From NCBI RefSeq assembly GCF_031998825.1, contig NZ_DAMACX010000020.1, forward strand, positions 1 through 64,000: 64,000 nt of DNA, given 5' to 3'. Each line of letters starts with the position of its first letter. Within the stretch, counting starts at the first letter, position 1. The translations under genes and the position numbers were made by a program. The notes beneath the pieces were generated by a model that searched no databases, was not told the origin of the DNA, and saw nothing but the letters and a program-made list of their open reading frames with translations. Positions 16,237-25,170 of the stretch are shown in pieces. The DNA comes from Pseudescherichia sp031998825 (lineage in GTDB: Bacteria > Pseudomonadota > Gammaproteobacteria > Enterobacterales > Enterobacteriaceae).

Positions 16237-17931
16237 TTAATGGGTCAGAGCGGCCTGCGACGCTGGCGCGGCTGAAGGGAGATAGTGTTGCTCAGCGCTG
16301 GCCGCCCAGTGCTGGTAGCGGCGATAGAGCTGTTCAAAGCGTTGCGCCTGAGCGGGAGCAGGCTGGAGCGTGTTTTCGACGGCGCTGGCCATGTGGCGCT
16401 GCGCGGTCGGGATATCCGGATGATCCCCTGCGGCGACGGCGGCGAAGATCGCCGCGCCAAGGGCACAGCACTGATCGGAGGCGACAATCTGCAGCGGACG
16501 GTTGAGCACGTCGCAGCAGGCCTGCATGATCACCCGGTTTTTACGGGCGATACCGCCGAGGGCCATCACGTTGTTGACCGCGATCCCCTGGTCGGTAAAG
16601 CACTCCATGATGGCGCGCGCGCCGAAGGCGGTGGCGGCAATCAGCCCGCCAAATAGCAGCGGCGCGTCGGTGGCAAGGTTAAGGTCGGTGATCACCCCCT
16701 TCAGACGCTGGTTAGCGTTGGGGGTGCGGCGACCGTTGAACCAGTCGAGGATCACCGGGAGGTGATCGAGAGAAGGATTCTCCGCCCAGGCATGGGTCAG
16801 GGCGGGTAACAGCTGTTTCTGGCTCGCCTGGATCTGGGTTTTCAGCTCTGGATGCTGGAGCGCAAGCTGCTCAAGCGGCCAGCCGAGGATGCGGCCAAAC
16901 CAGGCGTAGATATCGCCGAAGGCCGACTGCCCGGCCTCAAGGCCGATAAAGTCCGGGACCACGCTGCCGTCAACCTGGCCGCAGATGCCTTTCACCGCGC
17001 GATCGCCAACGCTGGGCTTATCGGCAATCAGAATGTCGCAGGTTGAGGTGCCAATCACCTTCACCAGCGTGTTCGGCTGCGCCCCTGCGCCCACTGCGCC
17101 CATATGGCAGTCGAATGCGCCGCCGGCAATCACCACTTTTTCCGACAGGCCCAGACGCTGCGCCCACTCCGGGCTCAGGTTGCCCACCGGCAGATCGGCG
17201 GTATACGTCTCGGTAAACATCGGCCAGCTGAGATGCTTATTGATGATGGGATCCAGCTCGTCAAAAAAGCTGGCTGGGGGCAGGCCGCCCCAGCTTTCGT
17301 GCCAGAGGGATTTGTGTCCAGCGCTGCAGCGCCCGCGGCGAATATCCTGCGGGCGAACGGTGTTGGAGAGCAGGGCGGGAACCCAGTCGCACAGCTCAAT
17401 CCACGAGGTAGCGGCCTGGGCGACGGCAGCATCCTGACGGGTGACGTGCAGGATCTTGGCCCAGAACCACTCGCTGGAGTAGATCCCGCCGATATAGCGT
17501 GAGTAGTCGGTTTTGCCCGGCTGATGGCAGAGGCGGGTGATAGCCTCGGCTTCCTCTACCGCTGTGTGATCTTTCCAGAGCACGAACATGGCGTTGGGGT
17601 TGTCGGCAAACTCCGGGCGCAGCGCCAGCACGCGCCCCTCGGCGTCAATGGGCGCTGGCGTCGAGCCGGTGCTGTCCACGCCGATGCCGCTCACCTGCTC
17701 GCGCTGTTCGGCGCTCAGCTGGGCCAGCACGCTCTTGATTGCCGCCTCCATCGACTCGATATAGTCGCGTGGGTGATGGCGAAACTGGTTGCGCGGAGCG
17801 TCGCAATAACGCCCCTCCTGCCAGCGCGGATACCACTCCACGCTGGTGGCGATCTCAGTGCCGAGCTCGCAGTCTACTGCCAGCGCGCGTACTGAATCGC
17901 TGCCAAAATCGAGGCCAATTGCAATTGCCAT
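16237..17931 (-). CDS. araB: L-ribulokinase
   Basis: AraB phosphorylates L-ribulose with ATP, the second step of arabinose breakdown. It is a FGGY-family kinase of 564 residues (566 in E. coli) with the N-terminal phosphate motif GLDFGSDSVRALAVDC, GIGVDSTGST, and the C-terminal FGY signature region MALGGIARKN. First gene of araBAD. The ATG at 17931 is preceded by GGAG. The araI half-sites and a CRP site lie upstream (17990-18060). Confidence 0.97.
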   Translation of the reverse strand: MAIAIGLDFGSDSVRALAVDCELGTEIATSVEWYPRWQEGRYCDAPRNQFRHHPRDYIESMEAAIKSVLAQLSAEQREQVSGIGVDSTGSTPAPIDAEGRVLALRPEFADNPNAMFVLWKDHTAVEEAEAITRLCHQPGKTDYSRYIGGIYSSEWFWAKILHVTRQDAAVAQAATSWIELCDWVPALLSNTVRPQDIRRGRCSAGHKSLWHESWGGLPPASFFDELDPIINKHLSWPMFTETYTADLPVGNLSPEWAQRLGLSEKVVIAGGAFDCHMGAVGAGAQPNTLVKVIGTSTCDILIADKPSVGDRAVKGICGQVDGSVVPDFIGLEAGQSAFGDIYAWFGRILGWPLEQLALQHPELKTQIQASQKQLLPALTHAWAENPSLDHLPVILDWFNGRRTPNANQRLKGVITDLNLATDAPLLFGGLIAATAFGARAIMECFTDQGIAVNNVMALGGIARKNRVIMQACCDVLNRPLQIVASDQCCALGAAIFAAVAAGDHPDIPTAQRHMASAVENTLQPAPAQAQRFEQLYRRYQHWAASAEQHYLPSAAPASQAALTH

Positions 17932-17965
17932 CGTCTTACTCCATCCAAAATAACCGTATGGAGAA

Positions 17966-17995
17966 ACATTAGAGACAGGGGCTAAAAAGCGTCAG
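17966..17995 (-). promoter_or_regulatory. araBAD promoter (-35/-10)
   Basis: On the minus strand CTGACG (17990-17995) and TAATGT (17966-17971) are 18 bases apart, in the same place as in E. coli (CTGACG/TACTGT). The -35 box is overlapped by the araI2 half-site, as expected for an AraC-activated promoter. Confidence 0.85.
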
Positions 17996-18029
17996 GCAGG
18001 ATCCGCTAATCTTATGGATAAAAATGCTG
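17992..18029 (-). promoter_or_regulatory. AraC operator araI1-araI2
   Basis: Two direct half-sites on the minus strand: CAGCATTTTTATCCATA (18013-18029, I1) and TAGCGGATCCTGCCTGA (17992-18008, I2), 21 bases apart. Both are nearly identical to the E. coli sites; only scattered bases differ. With arabinose, AraC occupies both and activates araBAD. Confidence 0.85.
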
Positions 18030-18040
18030 TTCCAGCGGAA

Positions 18041-18060
18041 AGTGTGACTCACTGCAAATA
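18041..18060. promoter_or_regulatory. CRP site of the araBAD/araC region
   Basis: AGTGTGACTCACTGCAAATA keeps the strong TGTGA half and has a weaker second half, like the E. coli site at this position. It lies between araI and araO1, where CRP-cAMP helps both divergent promoters. Confidence 0.7.
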
Positions 18061-18086
18061 TTCAATGTGGACATTTCTGCCGGGTT

Positions 18087-18117
18087 TATAGACACTTTTG
18101 TTACCCCTTTTTATCGG
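18087..18117. promoter_or_regulatory. araO1 operator region
   Basis: TATAGACACTTTTGTTACCC followed by CTTTTTATCGG aligns with the E. coli araO1 pair of half-sites, with the left half (TAGACACTTTTGTTAC) identical and the right half diverged. AraC bound here represses its own gene. Confidence 0.65.
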
Positions 18118-18220
18118 TGTAGATTAGACAAAACGGGGAAAGTGCTTTTATCTGGCGGGGTTGTCACGCTGCGGTTTTTGTCGCAGGTTGAGCAGAGTAG
18201 CAGAGTGATGAAATAAAACC

Positions 18221-18240
18221 CAATATGGACAAATGGTTTC
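18221..18240. promoter_or_regulatory. araO2 operator (DNA-looping half-site)
   Basis: CAATATGGACAAATGGTTTC differs from the E. coli araO2 site by one base (CAATATGGACAATTGGTTTC). It lies about 200 bases from araI1, in the araC leader, close to the E. coli spacing, so the repression loop is likely preserved. Confidence 0.8.
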
Positions 18241-18268
18241 CTTGACCACCACCTGGAGCGCGCTGTTT

Positions 18269-19114
18269 ATGGCTGAATTGCAAAACGATCCTCTGCTGCC
18301 CGGCTATTCGTTTAATGCCCATCTGGTCGCCGGGCTGACGCCCATCGAGGCCGACGGCTACCTCGATTTCTTTGTCGACCGTCCGCTGGGGATGAAGGGC
18401 TACATTCTTAACCTGACGGTGCGAGGGGAGGGGATCGTCAACAACAACGGTCGGCAGTTTGTCTGCCGCCCCGGCGATATCCTGCTTTTCCCGCCTGGCG
18501 AGGTGCACCACTATGGCCGTCACCCTGAGGCGCGGGAGTGGTATCACCAGTGGGTCTACTTCCGGCCGCGCGCCTACTGGCATGAGTGGCTGACCTGGCC
18601 AACCCTTTTTGCCCAGACCGGCTATTTCCGTCCTGACGACCTCCATCAGTCCAGCTTTAGCGAGCTGTTTGCCCAGATCATCAGCGCAGGGCAGCGGGGC
18701 GGGCGCTACAGCGAGCTACTGGCGATCAACCTGCTGGAGCAGGTGCTGCTGCGGCGTATGGATGCGATCAACGAATCGCTGCATCCGCCGCTGGATAACC
18801 GGGTGCGTGACGCCTGCCAGTACATCAGCGATCACCTGGCGGATAACCACTTCGATATTGCCGGCGTGGCGCAGCACGTCTGCCTGTCGCCGTCGCGGCT
18901 GTCGCACCTCTTCCGCCAGCAGCTGGGGGTCAGCGTGCTCAGCTGGCGGGAGGATCAGCGCATCAGCCAGGCTAAGCTGCTGCTCAGCACCACGCGGATG
19001 CCCATCGCCAGCGTCGGGCGCAACGTCGGCTTTGAGGATCAGCTCTACTTCTCTCGGGTGTTTAAAAAATGTACCGGAGCCAGCCCGAGCGAGTTCCGCG
19101 CGGGGTGTGAATAA
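18269..19114 (+). CDS. araC: Arabinose operon regulator AraC
   Basis: AraC represses or activates araBAD depending on arabinose. The N-terminal cupin domain binds arabinose and dimerises (NDPLLPGYSFNAHLVAG start of the arm); the C-terminal domain has two helix-turn-helix units (DIAGVAQHVCLSPSRLSHLF and PIASVGRNVGFEDQLYFSRVF). I place the start at 18269 (MAELQNDPLLPG), matching E. coli; the open frame runs 12 codons further upstream across araO2. It is 281 residues because it ends at EFRAGCE, about 11 residues before the E. coli end; the missing tail is not part of the DNA-binding domain. It is divergent from araB. Confidence 0.96.
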   Translation: MAELQNDPLLPGYSFNAHLVAGLTPIEADGYLDFFVDRPLGMKGYILNLTVRGEGIVNNNGRQFVCRPGDILLFPPGEVHHYGRHPEAREWYHQWVYFRPRAYWHEWLTWPTLFAQTGYFRPDDLHQSSFSELFAQIISAGQRGGRYSELLAINLLEQVLLRRMDAINESLHPPLDNRVRDACQYISDHLADNHFDIAGVAQHVCLSPSRLSHLFRQQLGVSVLSWREDQRISQAKLLLSTTRMPIASVGRNVGFEDQLYFSRVFKKCTGASPSEFRAGCE

Positions 19115-19239
19115 CGTAAAGAAACGAAATGCCGCCGCCGAGGTCTGATACAGACAGTAAACTAATCGGACAATTGCAGGCTTGACGAGGCGCTACCGGC
19201 TCAGGAGAATCCCTGCTTCGTCACTAAAACGGACAGCGT

Positions 19240-20010
19240 ATGCAGGCATTTCTGGAACATTTTATTACGCAATCAGCGACCTATACGCTCATTGCGATCG
19301 CCCTTGTGGCTTTTCTGGAGTCGCTGGCGCTGGTGGGACTGATCCTGCCCGGCACGGTGATGATGGCCGGACTCGGGGCGCTAATCGGCAGCGGCGAGGT
19401 GAACTTCTGGTATGCCTGGCTGGCGGGGATTGTCGGCTGCCTGCTGGGAGACTGGATCTCCTTCTGGCTCGGCTGGCGCTTTAAAAAGCCGCTGCACCGC
19501 TGGTCGTTTATGAAAAAGAACAAGGCGCTGCTCGATAAGACCGAGCATGCCCTGCACCAGCACAGCATGTTTACCATTCTGGTCGGCCGCTTTGTCGGGC
19601 CAACCCGCCCGCTGGTGCCGATGGTTGCCGGGATGCTCGATCTCCCGGTCAGCAAGTTTATCCTGCCTAACGTTATCGGCTGCCTGCTCTGGCCGCCGTT
19701 CTACTTTTTACCGGGTATTCTCGCCGGGGCGGCGATTGATATTCCTGCCGACGAGCAGAGCGGGGCGTTCAAATGGCTGCTGCTGGGCGCGGCGCTGCTG
19801 CTCTGGGTAGCAGTGTGGCTCTGCTGGCGACTGTGGCGCAGCGGCAAGTCCGGCAGCGATCGGCTGACAAAATACCTGCCACGCGGACGGCTGCTGTGGG
19901 TGGCTCCGCTGCTGCTCGGCGTGGCGGTGATTGCCTGCGTGGCGGTGGCTCGCCATCCGCTGATGCCTGCCTATCTAACGATTCTCGGTAAGGTCATCAC
20001 CGGTCACTGA
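19240..20010 (+). CDS. yabI: DedA-family membrane protein YabI
   Basis: A 256-residue inner-membrane protein of the DedA/SNARE-associated family (E. coli YabI is 254). It has about five or six hydrophobic segments, the conserved acidic motif FLESLALVGLILPG, and the arginine motif GRFVGPTRPLVPMVAG. DedA proteins act in lipid transport across the membrane and envelope homeostasis; the substrate of YabI is not known. It converges with thiQ, and the two coding ends overlap by 7 bases, leaving no room for a separate terminator. Confidence 0.92.
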   Translation: MQAFLEHFITQSATYTLIAIALVAFLESLALVGLILPGTVMMAGLGALIGSGEVNFWYAWLAGIVGCLLGDWISFWLGWRFKKPLHRWSFMKKNKALLDKTEHALHQHSMFTILVGRFVGPTRPLVPMVAGMLDLPVSKFILPNVIGCLLWPPFYFLPGILAGAAIDIPADEQSGAFKWLLLGAALLLWVAVWLCWRLWRSGKSGSDRLTKYLPRGRLLWVAPLLLGVAVIACVAVARHPLMPAYLTILGKVITGH

Positions 20011-20705
20011 CGTTCAATCCCCAGCAGCGCCGAGACGGGCGCGCGGCCGCTGACCAGATCGGCGGTTGCGCCGTCCCAGGCGATGCGCCCCTCGGCTACC
20101 ACCAGCGCCCGGCTGGCGATGCGCGCGGCATCCTCAATGCTGTGGGAGACCATCAGCAAAGTAATGTTTTGCCGCTGGCAAACGCGCTGCACCAGGGCCA
20201 GCATCTCCTGACGCAGAGCCGGATCGAGCGCCGAAAACGGCTCATCCAGCAGCAGGATGGGCTGCTCCCGCACCAGACAGCGCGCCAGCGCTACCCGCTG
20301 CCGCTGACCGCCGGAGAGCTGATCCGGCAGCCGGTCGAGCAGGGTCTCCAGCCCCATCTGGGCGGCAATCTCCGCCAGCTTTTGCTGCTGCCCGGCATTG
20401 AGCTTCAGGCCGGGATGCAGGCCGAGGCCAATGTTCTGCCGCACCGTCAGGTGGGTGAACAGGTTGTTCTCCTGAAACAGCATCGATACCGGACGGCGCG
20501 ACGGCGGCGTAGCGGTATGTTCCCGCTCGCCAATCATAATCGTGCCGCTCACCGGCTGAATAAAGCCTGCGATCAGGTTGAGCAACGTGCTTTTCCCCGC
20601 GCCGCTGGGTCCCAGCACGGCAATCTGCTCGCCCGCCTCGACGGCGAGGGTAAAGCGCATCGGCAGATGCTGGTAGAGCCAGGTAACATCAATCAGTTTT
20701 AGCAT
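20004..20705 (-). CDS. thiQ: Thiamine ABC transporter ATP-binding protein
   Basis: ThiQ powers uptake of thiamine and its phosphates through ThiP. The 233-residue ABC ATPase has Walker A GPSGAGKST (32-40), the signature LSGGQRQR, Walker B ILLLDEP and the switch histidine (LMVSHS). The start at 20705 (MLKLIDVTWLY) matches E. coli and overlaps the thiP end by 17 bases; the frame stays open 13 codons further upstream. Last gene of thiBPQ. Confidence 0.96.
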   Translation of the reverse strand: MLKLIDVTWLYQHLPMRFTLAVEAGEQIAVLGPSGAGKSTLLNLIAGFIQPVSGTIMIGEREHTATPPSRRPVSMLFQENNLFTHLTVRQNIGLGLHPGLKLNAGQQQKLAEIAAQMGLETLLDRLPDQLSGGQRQRVALARCLVREQPILLLDEPFSALDPALRQEMLALVQRVCQRQNITLLMVSHSIEDAARIASRALVVAEGRIAWDGATADLVSGRAPVSALLGIERQ

Positions 20706-22299
20706 GGCGGCCCGGAAGTTTTTCAATAACGGTAAAGAGGGCAAAGCAGAGCGCCAGCAGGATCAGCGCCGTCACCGCGCCGTCCTGGCTGCGGTAGGCG
20801 CCAATCTGCTGGTAGAGATAGAAGGGTAGCGTGCGGAACTCTTCGTTACCAAACAGCGCCACTACCCCGAAGTCGCCGATTGAGAGCACGCAGGCGAAGG
20901 CCAGCGCCTGGGCCAGCGGCCGCCGCAACGCACGCAGCTCCACCCCCCGCAGACGTGAAAAGCCGCGCATGCCCAACGACTCGCACAGCAGGCTGTAGCG
21001 GGCGGTAATGTCCCGCATCGGGTTATCAAGCACCTTCTGGGCGTAGGGAATGGCCATCAGGGCGTTGGTAAAGATCACAATCCCATCCGCCGAGGTGGGC
21101 AGGCCGACAGAGTTGTTGAGCAGCAGAAAGAAGCCGGTTGCCAGCACGATGCCGGGCATGGCGAGGATCAGCATCCCGCTCAGCTCCAGCGCCTGGCCCC
21201 GGCGCGGCTGTCCGCGCGCCCGCAGCTCGCGGCTGCTCCAGAGCAGCATCATGGTGAGGATCACACAGAGCAGCCCGGCCAGCATGGCAATGCGCAGGGA
21301 GGTCCACACCGCCTGCCACAGCACCGGCTGGGCCAGCACCGCAGGCAGGTTACGATTAACGCCCTCGACGATCACCGCCAGCAGAGGCGGGAGCAGGAGC
21401 AGCAGCGCCAGGCCCATCAGCAGGCCGTCGCTTAGCCGGGCCCACCGGCTGTCTTCGGGATCGCGCCAGCCCTGGATTTGGCTGCTGCCTACCGGAATAG
21501 CCTTGCTCAGGCGCTGGCTAAGCAGCACCAGCCCCAGGCAGCAGATCATCTGTAATAGCCCCAGCAGCGCGGCGCGGCCGGGATCGTAGTCGAAGCTCAG
21601 GGCCTGATAGATCGCCAGTTCGATGGTGGTAGCTTTAGGGCCGCCGCCCAGCGACAGCACGGTGGCGAAACTGGCGAAGCAGAGCATAAAGATCAGCGCT
21701 GCCACCGGTGGGATCTGTCGCCGCAGCCACGGCCACTCGACGAAGCGGAAGAGGGCGAAACCGCGCATCCCCAACTGGGCGGCAAGCTGCCGCTGCTCGC
21801 CGGGGATCTGCTCCAGGGCCTGGAGCAGCAGGCGGGTCGCCATCGGCAGGTTAAAAAAGATGTGCGCCAGCAGGATGCCGCTCAGCCCGTAGGGCGAAAA
21901 TCCCCACGGCAGGCCGAGGGCATCGCACAGCGACGCCAGCCAGCCCTGACGCCCGTAGACGGTAAGGATACCAAAGACCGCCACCAGCACCGGCAGGATC
22001 AGCGTCATCGCGCAGAGGCGGAGCAGCATCAGCCGTCCGGGAAAGCGGCGGCGATAGAGGGCGCGGGCCAGGAAGATAGCGGGCACTACCGAGAGCAGGG
22101 CGGAGAGAAATGCCTGGCCAAAGGAGAAGGCCACCACGTGACGCAGGTAGCTGTCGTGCCACAGCGCCGAGACGTCGGTGGTCGGCGCGTTGAGCCAGAG
22201 GGCAAGAAACGCCGCCAGCGCGACCGCCACCAGCAGGGTGGCAGCGGCAGCGCCGGGCAGCAGCCAGCCGGGAATTAGCGGCTGGTCGCGCGAAGCCAC
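20689..22299 (-). CDS. thiP: Thiamine ABC transporter permease
   Basis: ThiP forms the inner-membrane channel for thiamine import. The 536-residue protein is the length of E. coli ThiP and is a fused two-half permease with about 12 membrane segments and an EAA-like loop in each half (ATRLLLQALEQIPGEQRQLA and PMRDITARYSLLCESLG). I place the start at a GTG (22299), giving the family N-terminus (A.R.QPLIPGW) and a 25-base overlap with thiB; an ATG at 22311 is possible. Confidence 0.94.
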   Translation of the reverse strand: MASRDQPLIPGWLLPGAAAATLLVAVALAAFLALWLNAPTTDVSALWHDSYLRHVVAFSFGQAFLSALLSVVPAIFLARALYRRRFPGRLMLLRLCAMTLILPVLVAVFGILTVYGRQGWLASLCDALGLPWGFSPYGLSGILLAHIFFNLPMATRLLLQALEQIPGEQRQLAAQLGMRGFALFRFVEWPWLRRQIPPVAALIFMLCFASFATVLSLGGGPKATTIELAIYQALSFDYDPGRAALLGLLQMICCLGLVLLSQRLSKAIPVGSSQIQGWRDPEDSRWARLSDGLLMGLALLLLLPPLLAVIVEGVNRNLPAVLAQPVLWQAVWTSLRIAMLAGLLCVILTMMLLWSSRELRARGQPRRGQALELSGMLILAMPGIVLATGFFLLLNNSVGLPTSADGIVIFTNALMAIPYAQKVLDNPMRDITARYSLLCESLGMRGFSRLRGVELRALRRPLAQALAFACVLSIGDFGVVALFGNEEFRTLPFYLYQQIGAYRSQDGAVTALILLALCFALFTVIEKLPGRHAKTD

Positions 22300-23273
22300 G
22301 TATTGATCCACTCAGCGCGTTGGGAGAAGACCTGCTGCGGGGTGAACTCCAGGGTGGTCTTCGGCTTCGTCAGCGAGTCAAAGCCAGCGGGCAGCGTCAC
22401 GTTGCTTACCGGGTACATCCAGTTGCCGGTCGGGATGGCGTTCTGGAACGCCGGGCTGACCATAAACGTGAGGAACTTTTCCGCCAGCTCAGGCTGCTTG
22501 CTGGCTGCGGTGCGGGCAGCCACCTCTACCTGTAGATAGTGGCCTTCGCTGAAGTCTGCCGCCGCGTAGTTATCCTTTTTCTCTTCGATCAGGTGATAGG
22601 CCGGAGAGGTGGTGTAGCTCAGGACCAGATCGCTCTCGCCCTTCAGGAACAGGCCATAGGCTTCGCTCCAGCCTTTGGTGACGGTGACGGTTTTCGCCGC
22701 CAGCTTCTGCCACGCCTCAGGCGTTTTATCCCCGTAGACTTTTTGCATCCACAGCAGCAGGCCCAGCCCTGGGGTACTGGTGCGCGGATCCTGATAGATC
22801 ACCCGCCACTTCTGGTCGCTCTCCACCAGCTCCTTGAGGCTCTTCGGTGGGTTTTTCAGCTTGTTTTTGTCATAGACAAAGGCAAAGTAGCCGTAGTCGA
22901 AGGGGACAAAGGTATCGTTTTTCCAGCCGCCGGGGACGTTAACGGCATCGGCCGCCACGCCGCTTTTGGCAAACAGCCCGGTCTGGCTGGCTGCCTCCAG
23001 CAGGTTATTGTCGAGGCCCAGCACCACGTCGGCCTTGCTGTTTTTGCCCTCCATGCGCAGACGGTTGAGCAGCGAGACGCCATCCTCCAGCGCCACCATC
23101 TTCAGCTCGCAGTTGCAGTCGGCCTCAAAGGCTTTTTTTATTGCGGGTCCTGGCCCCCAGTCGGCGGCGAAAGAGTCGTAGGTATAGACGGTGAGAACGG
23201 GTTTATCAGCAGCCGGGGCGGCAAAAACGGGGGAGGCCACAAGCAGCAGCAGCGGCAGACATTTTTTTAACAC
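22275..23273 (-). CDS. thiB: Thiamine-binding periplasmic protein
   Basis: ThiB (TbpA) captures thiamine, TMP and TPP in the periplasm for ThiPQ. A signal peptide (LKKCLPLLLLVASPVFAAP) precedes the mature start at KPVLTVYTYDSFAADWGPGP, and the rest matches E. coli ThiB to the C-terminus. I choose the GTG at 23273, which has GAGGTG five bases upstream, giving 332 residues (327 in E. coli; the difference is near the signal cleavage site). Expression is controlled by the TPP riboswitch just upstream. Confidence 0.96.
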   Translation of the reverse strand: MLKKCLPLLLLVASPVFAAPAADKPVLTVYTYDSFAADWGPGPAIKKAFEADCNCELKMVALEDGVSLLNRLRMEGKNSKADVVLGLDNNLLEAASQTGLFAKSGVAADAVNVPGGWKNDTFVPFDYGYFAFVYDKNKLKNPPKSLKELVESDQKWRVIYQDPRTSTPGLGLLLWMQKVYGDKTPEAWQKLAAKTVTVTKGWSEAYGLFLKGESDLVLSYTTSPAYHLIEEKKDNYAAADFSEGHYLQVEVAARTAASKQPELAEKFLTFMVSPAFQNAIPTGNWMYPVSNVTLPAGFDSLTKPKTTLEFTPQQVFSQRAEWINTWLRATSR

Positions 23274-23320
23274 TTTGCACCTCAATAGAAAGAGAGTGGC
23301 AAAGGATTTTGAGCAGTAGC

Positions 23321-23402
23321 CTCAAATCCCTTCGCCGGCGTTATCCGGATCAGGTTCGACGGGTATTTTCTCAGCACACGCATTGCGCAGCACCCCGTTG
23401 AG
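23321..23402 (-). ncRNA. TPP riboswitch (THI element) of thiBPQ
   Basis: On the minus strand the leader has the conserved THI-box parts in order: the CTCAACGGGGTGC start, GTGCTGAGA, ATACCC, GAACCTGATC, CGGATAACGCCGGCGAAGGGA and a closing TTGAG. The outer CTCAA/TTGAG arms form P1. In E. coli the 5' part of this leader is also found as the small RNA SroA. When thiamine pyrophosphate is bound, thiBPQ expression falls. The thiB GTG is about 50 bases downstream. Confidence 0.95.
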
Positions 23403-23447
23403 CACGGCCTCATTGTAGTGATTATGTCAGCAATCCGAAAGCATACT

Positions 23448-25103
23448 TTATGGGTCCGGCGGCGCAAACCAGGCCGATTTAAAATCAAACCAGCCGAGGG
23501 TGTTCATCCGCAGGCCGCGCATGCTGCGCTGCCCCTGGATCATCAGCCAGTGGTGGATCAGCGGCACGATCGCCTTGCCCGCCAGCAGCTGCTGACACCA
23601 GGCGGCTAAATTCATCTCGCCCGCTCGCCACTGGGTGGCATCCGCCTGCCAGTCACGGGGAATGCATTTCTGCAATAGCGGCACTTCATAGAGATGGGTA
23701 AAGAGAGAGAAATCCAGCGGCAGAGTAAAGTTGGCGCTGTTGAGCCAGATATCGCTCACCGCGTCGCCCCTGTGCCACTCATCGTAGTCGACCTCCTGAA
23801 TGTTCAGGGTGACCTGATGCGCCGCCAGCAGGGCGCTCATGGTCTGGGCCAGCACCCGGTGCTCAATATGATCCCGGTAGTAGGTCAACGTCAGCGACTC
23901 CAGTCCGGCAGGCTTTTCGCTGCCACCCGGACGGGTATGGTGCCAGCGCGGCAGCAGGCCGTAGGCCGGGAACCAGTAGCGCTGGTGATGCTCCTCGGCG
24001 TGATACAGCAGGCTCGCCGGGGAGAGGATCTGGCTCACCCACTCCCGCACCTGCTGGCTGGCCCCGCGATGGGTGCGAGCATCAAACAGCAGGTAGTAGC
24101 ACCCCTCCTCGAGGCGGCTCTCTACCGCTTTCTCCTCCCCGCCAGGCCCCTCCAGCGTCAGGCCCGCGCTGAGATCGTCATTGACGTCGGGCAGCACCCA
24201 GACGTTCACCTCGTCGATCAACGCCCGGAAACCGAAGTAATCATCAAAGGCGTGGATCTTCAGCTGGTTGCTGTTGTTAAGCGTGACCGCATACGGCCCA
24301 GTGCCCACCGGCAGGCTGGCAAAGTTCTCCATCGTCGGCCACTCCTGGGGCAGGATCATCGACTGCACGTGGCCCAGCAGCCACGGTAGCCAGCTGTCAG
24401 GCTGGGAGAGGTGAATATCCAGCGTCCAGGGCGTCGGGGAGACGATCTCTGTGATGTGCGAGTAGAGCGGCAGGGCGTTAACCCGCTGCAGGGAGGTGAT
24501 GACGTCGCTCATCTCCAGCTCGCGGCCGTGGTGAAAATGAATGCCGGGGCGCAGATAAAAACGCCAATGCAGGGGAGAGAGGCACTTCCAGTGGTGAGCG
24601 ATATCCGGCTCCAGTTCCCCATTTTCCTCATTTATCCGCGTCAGTGCGCTAAAGATCTGGCGGGCAATGTGGGTTTCCGAGCGGCGCAGCGCCGTGCCGG
24701 GCAGCAGGTTGCGCAGCGGCCGATAGTAGAGCACGCGCAGAATATGCCGACCCTGACGAAAGCTTCTGCCAAGGTGCGAAACCAGCATCTGCCGGACGGC
24801 GCTTTTATCACCCACCAACTGCACCAGCTGATCGATGCGATCCTGATCCAGCAGATCCTCCGCCCGCTGCTGCTGGAGGGCGAGGCCGGTATAGAGAAAA
24901 GAGAGGCGCGAGCGTTTGCCGCGGCCGGCCTCCGCCTCCCACGTCAGCCAGCCGCGCTGCTGCATGGCATTGAGCAGGGTACGCATATGGCGGCGGGAAC
25001 AGCTTAGCTGCTCCGCCAGCTCGCTGAGCGTTGTCTCCCGGGATGCGCCGTTACAGCACTGCCACAGGCGGATAAACTGTTGTTGCAGACGACCAGAGGA
25101 CAT
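23448..25103 (-). CDS. sgrR: Transcriptional activator SgrR
   Basis: SgrR senses sugar-phosphate stress and activates the divergent sgrS gene. The 551-residue protein matches E. coli SgrR in length. An N-terminal winged-helix domain (TTLSELAEQLSCSRRHMRTLLNAMQQRGW, roughly residues 24-52) is joined to a large domain related to periplasmic solute-binding proteins of ABC transporters, the probable ligand sensor. It lies between thiBPQ and sgrS; the 67 bases between its start and sgrS carry both promoters. Confidence 0.96.
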   Translation of the reverse strand: MSSGRLQQQFIRLWQCCNGASRETTLSELAEQLSCSRRHMRTLLNAMQQRGWLTWEAEAGRGKRSRLSFLYTGLALQQQRAEDLLDQDRIDQLVQLVGDKSAVRQMLVSHLGRSFRQGRHILRVLYYRPLRNLLPGTALRRSETHIARQIFSALTRINEENGELEPDIAHHWKCLSPLHWRFYLRPGIHFHHGRELEMSDVITSLQRVNALPLYSHITEIVSPTPWTLDIHLSQPDSWLPWLLGHVQSMILPQEWPTMENFASLPVGTGPYAVTLNNSNQLKIHAFDDYFGFRALIDEVNVWVLPDVNDDLSAGLTLEGPGGEEKAVESRLEEGCYYLLFDARTHRGASQQVREWVSQILSPASLLYHAEEHHQRYWFPAYGLLPRWHHTRPGGSEKPAGLESLTLTYYRDHIEHRVLAQTMSALLAAHQVTLNIQEVDYDEWHRGDAVSDIWLNSANFTLPLDFSLFTHLYEVPLLQKCIPRDWQADATQWRAGEMNLAAWCQQLLAGKAIVPLIHHWLMIQGQRSMRGLRMNTLGWFDFKSAWFAPPDP

Positions 25104-25170
25104 AAAAGGGGAACTCCCGGCGAAAACTCAGCAATTTATTTTTCCCTATATTAAGCCAATAATCCTTACA

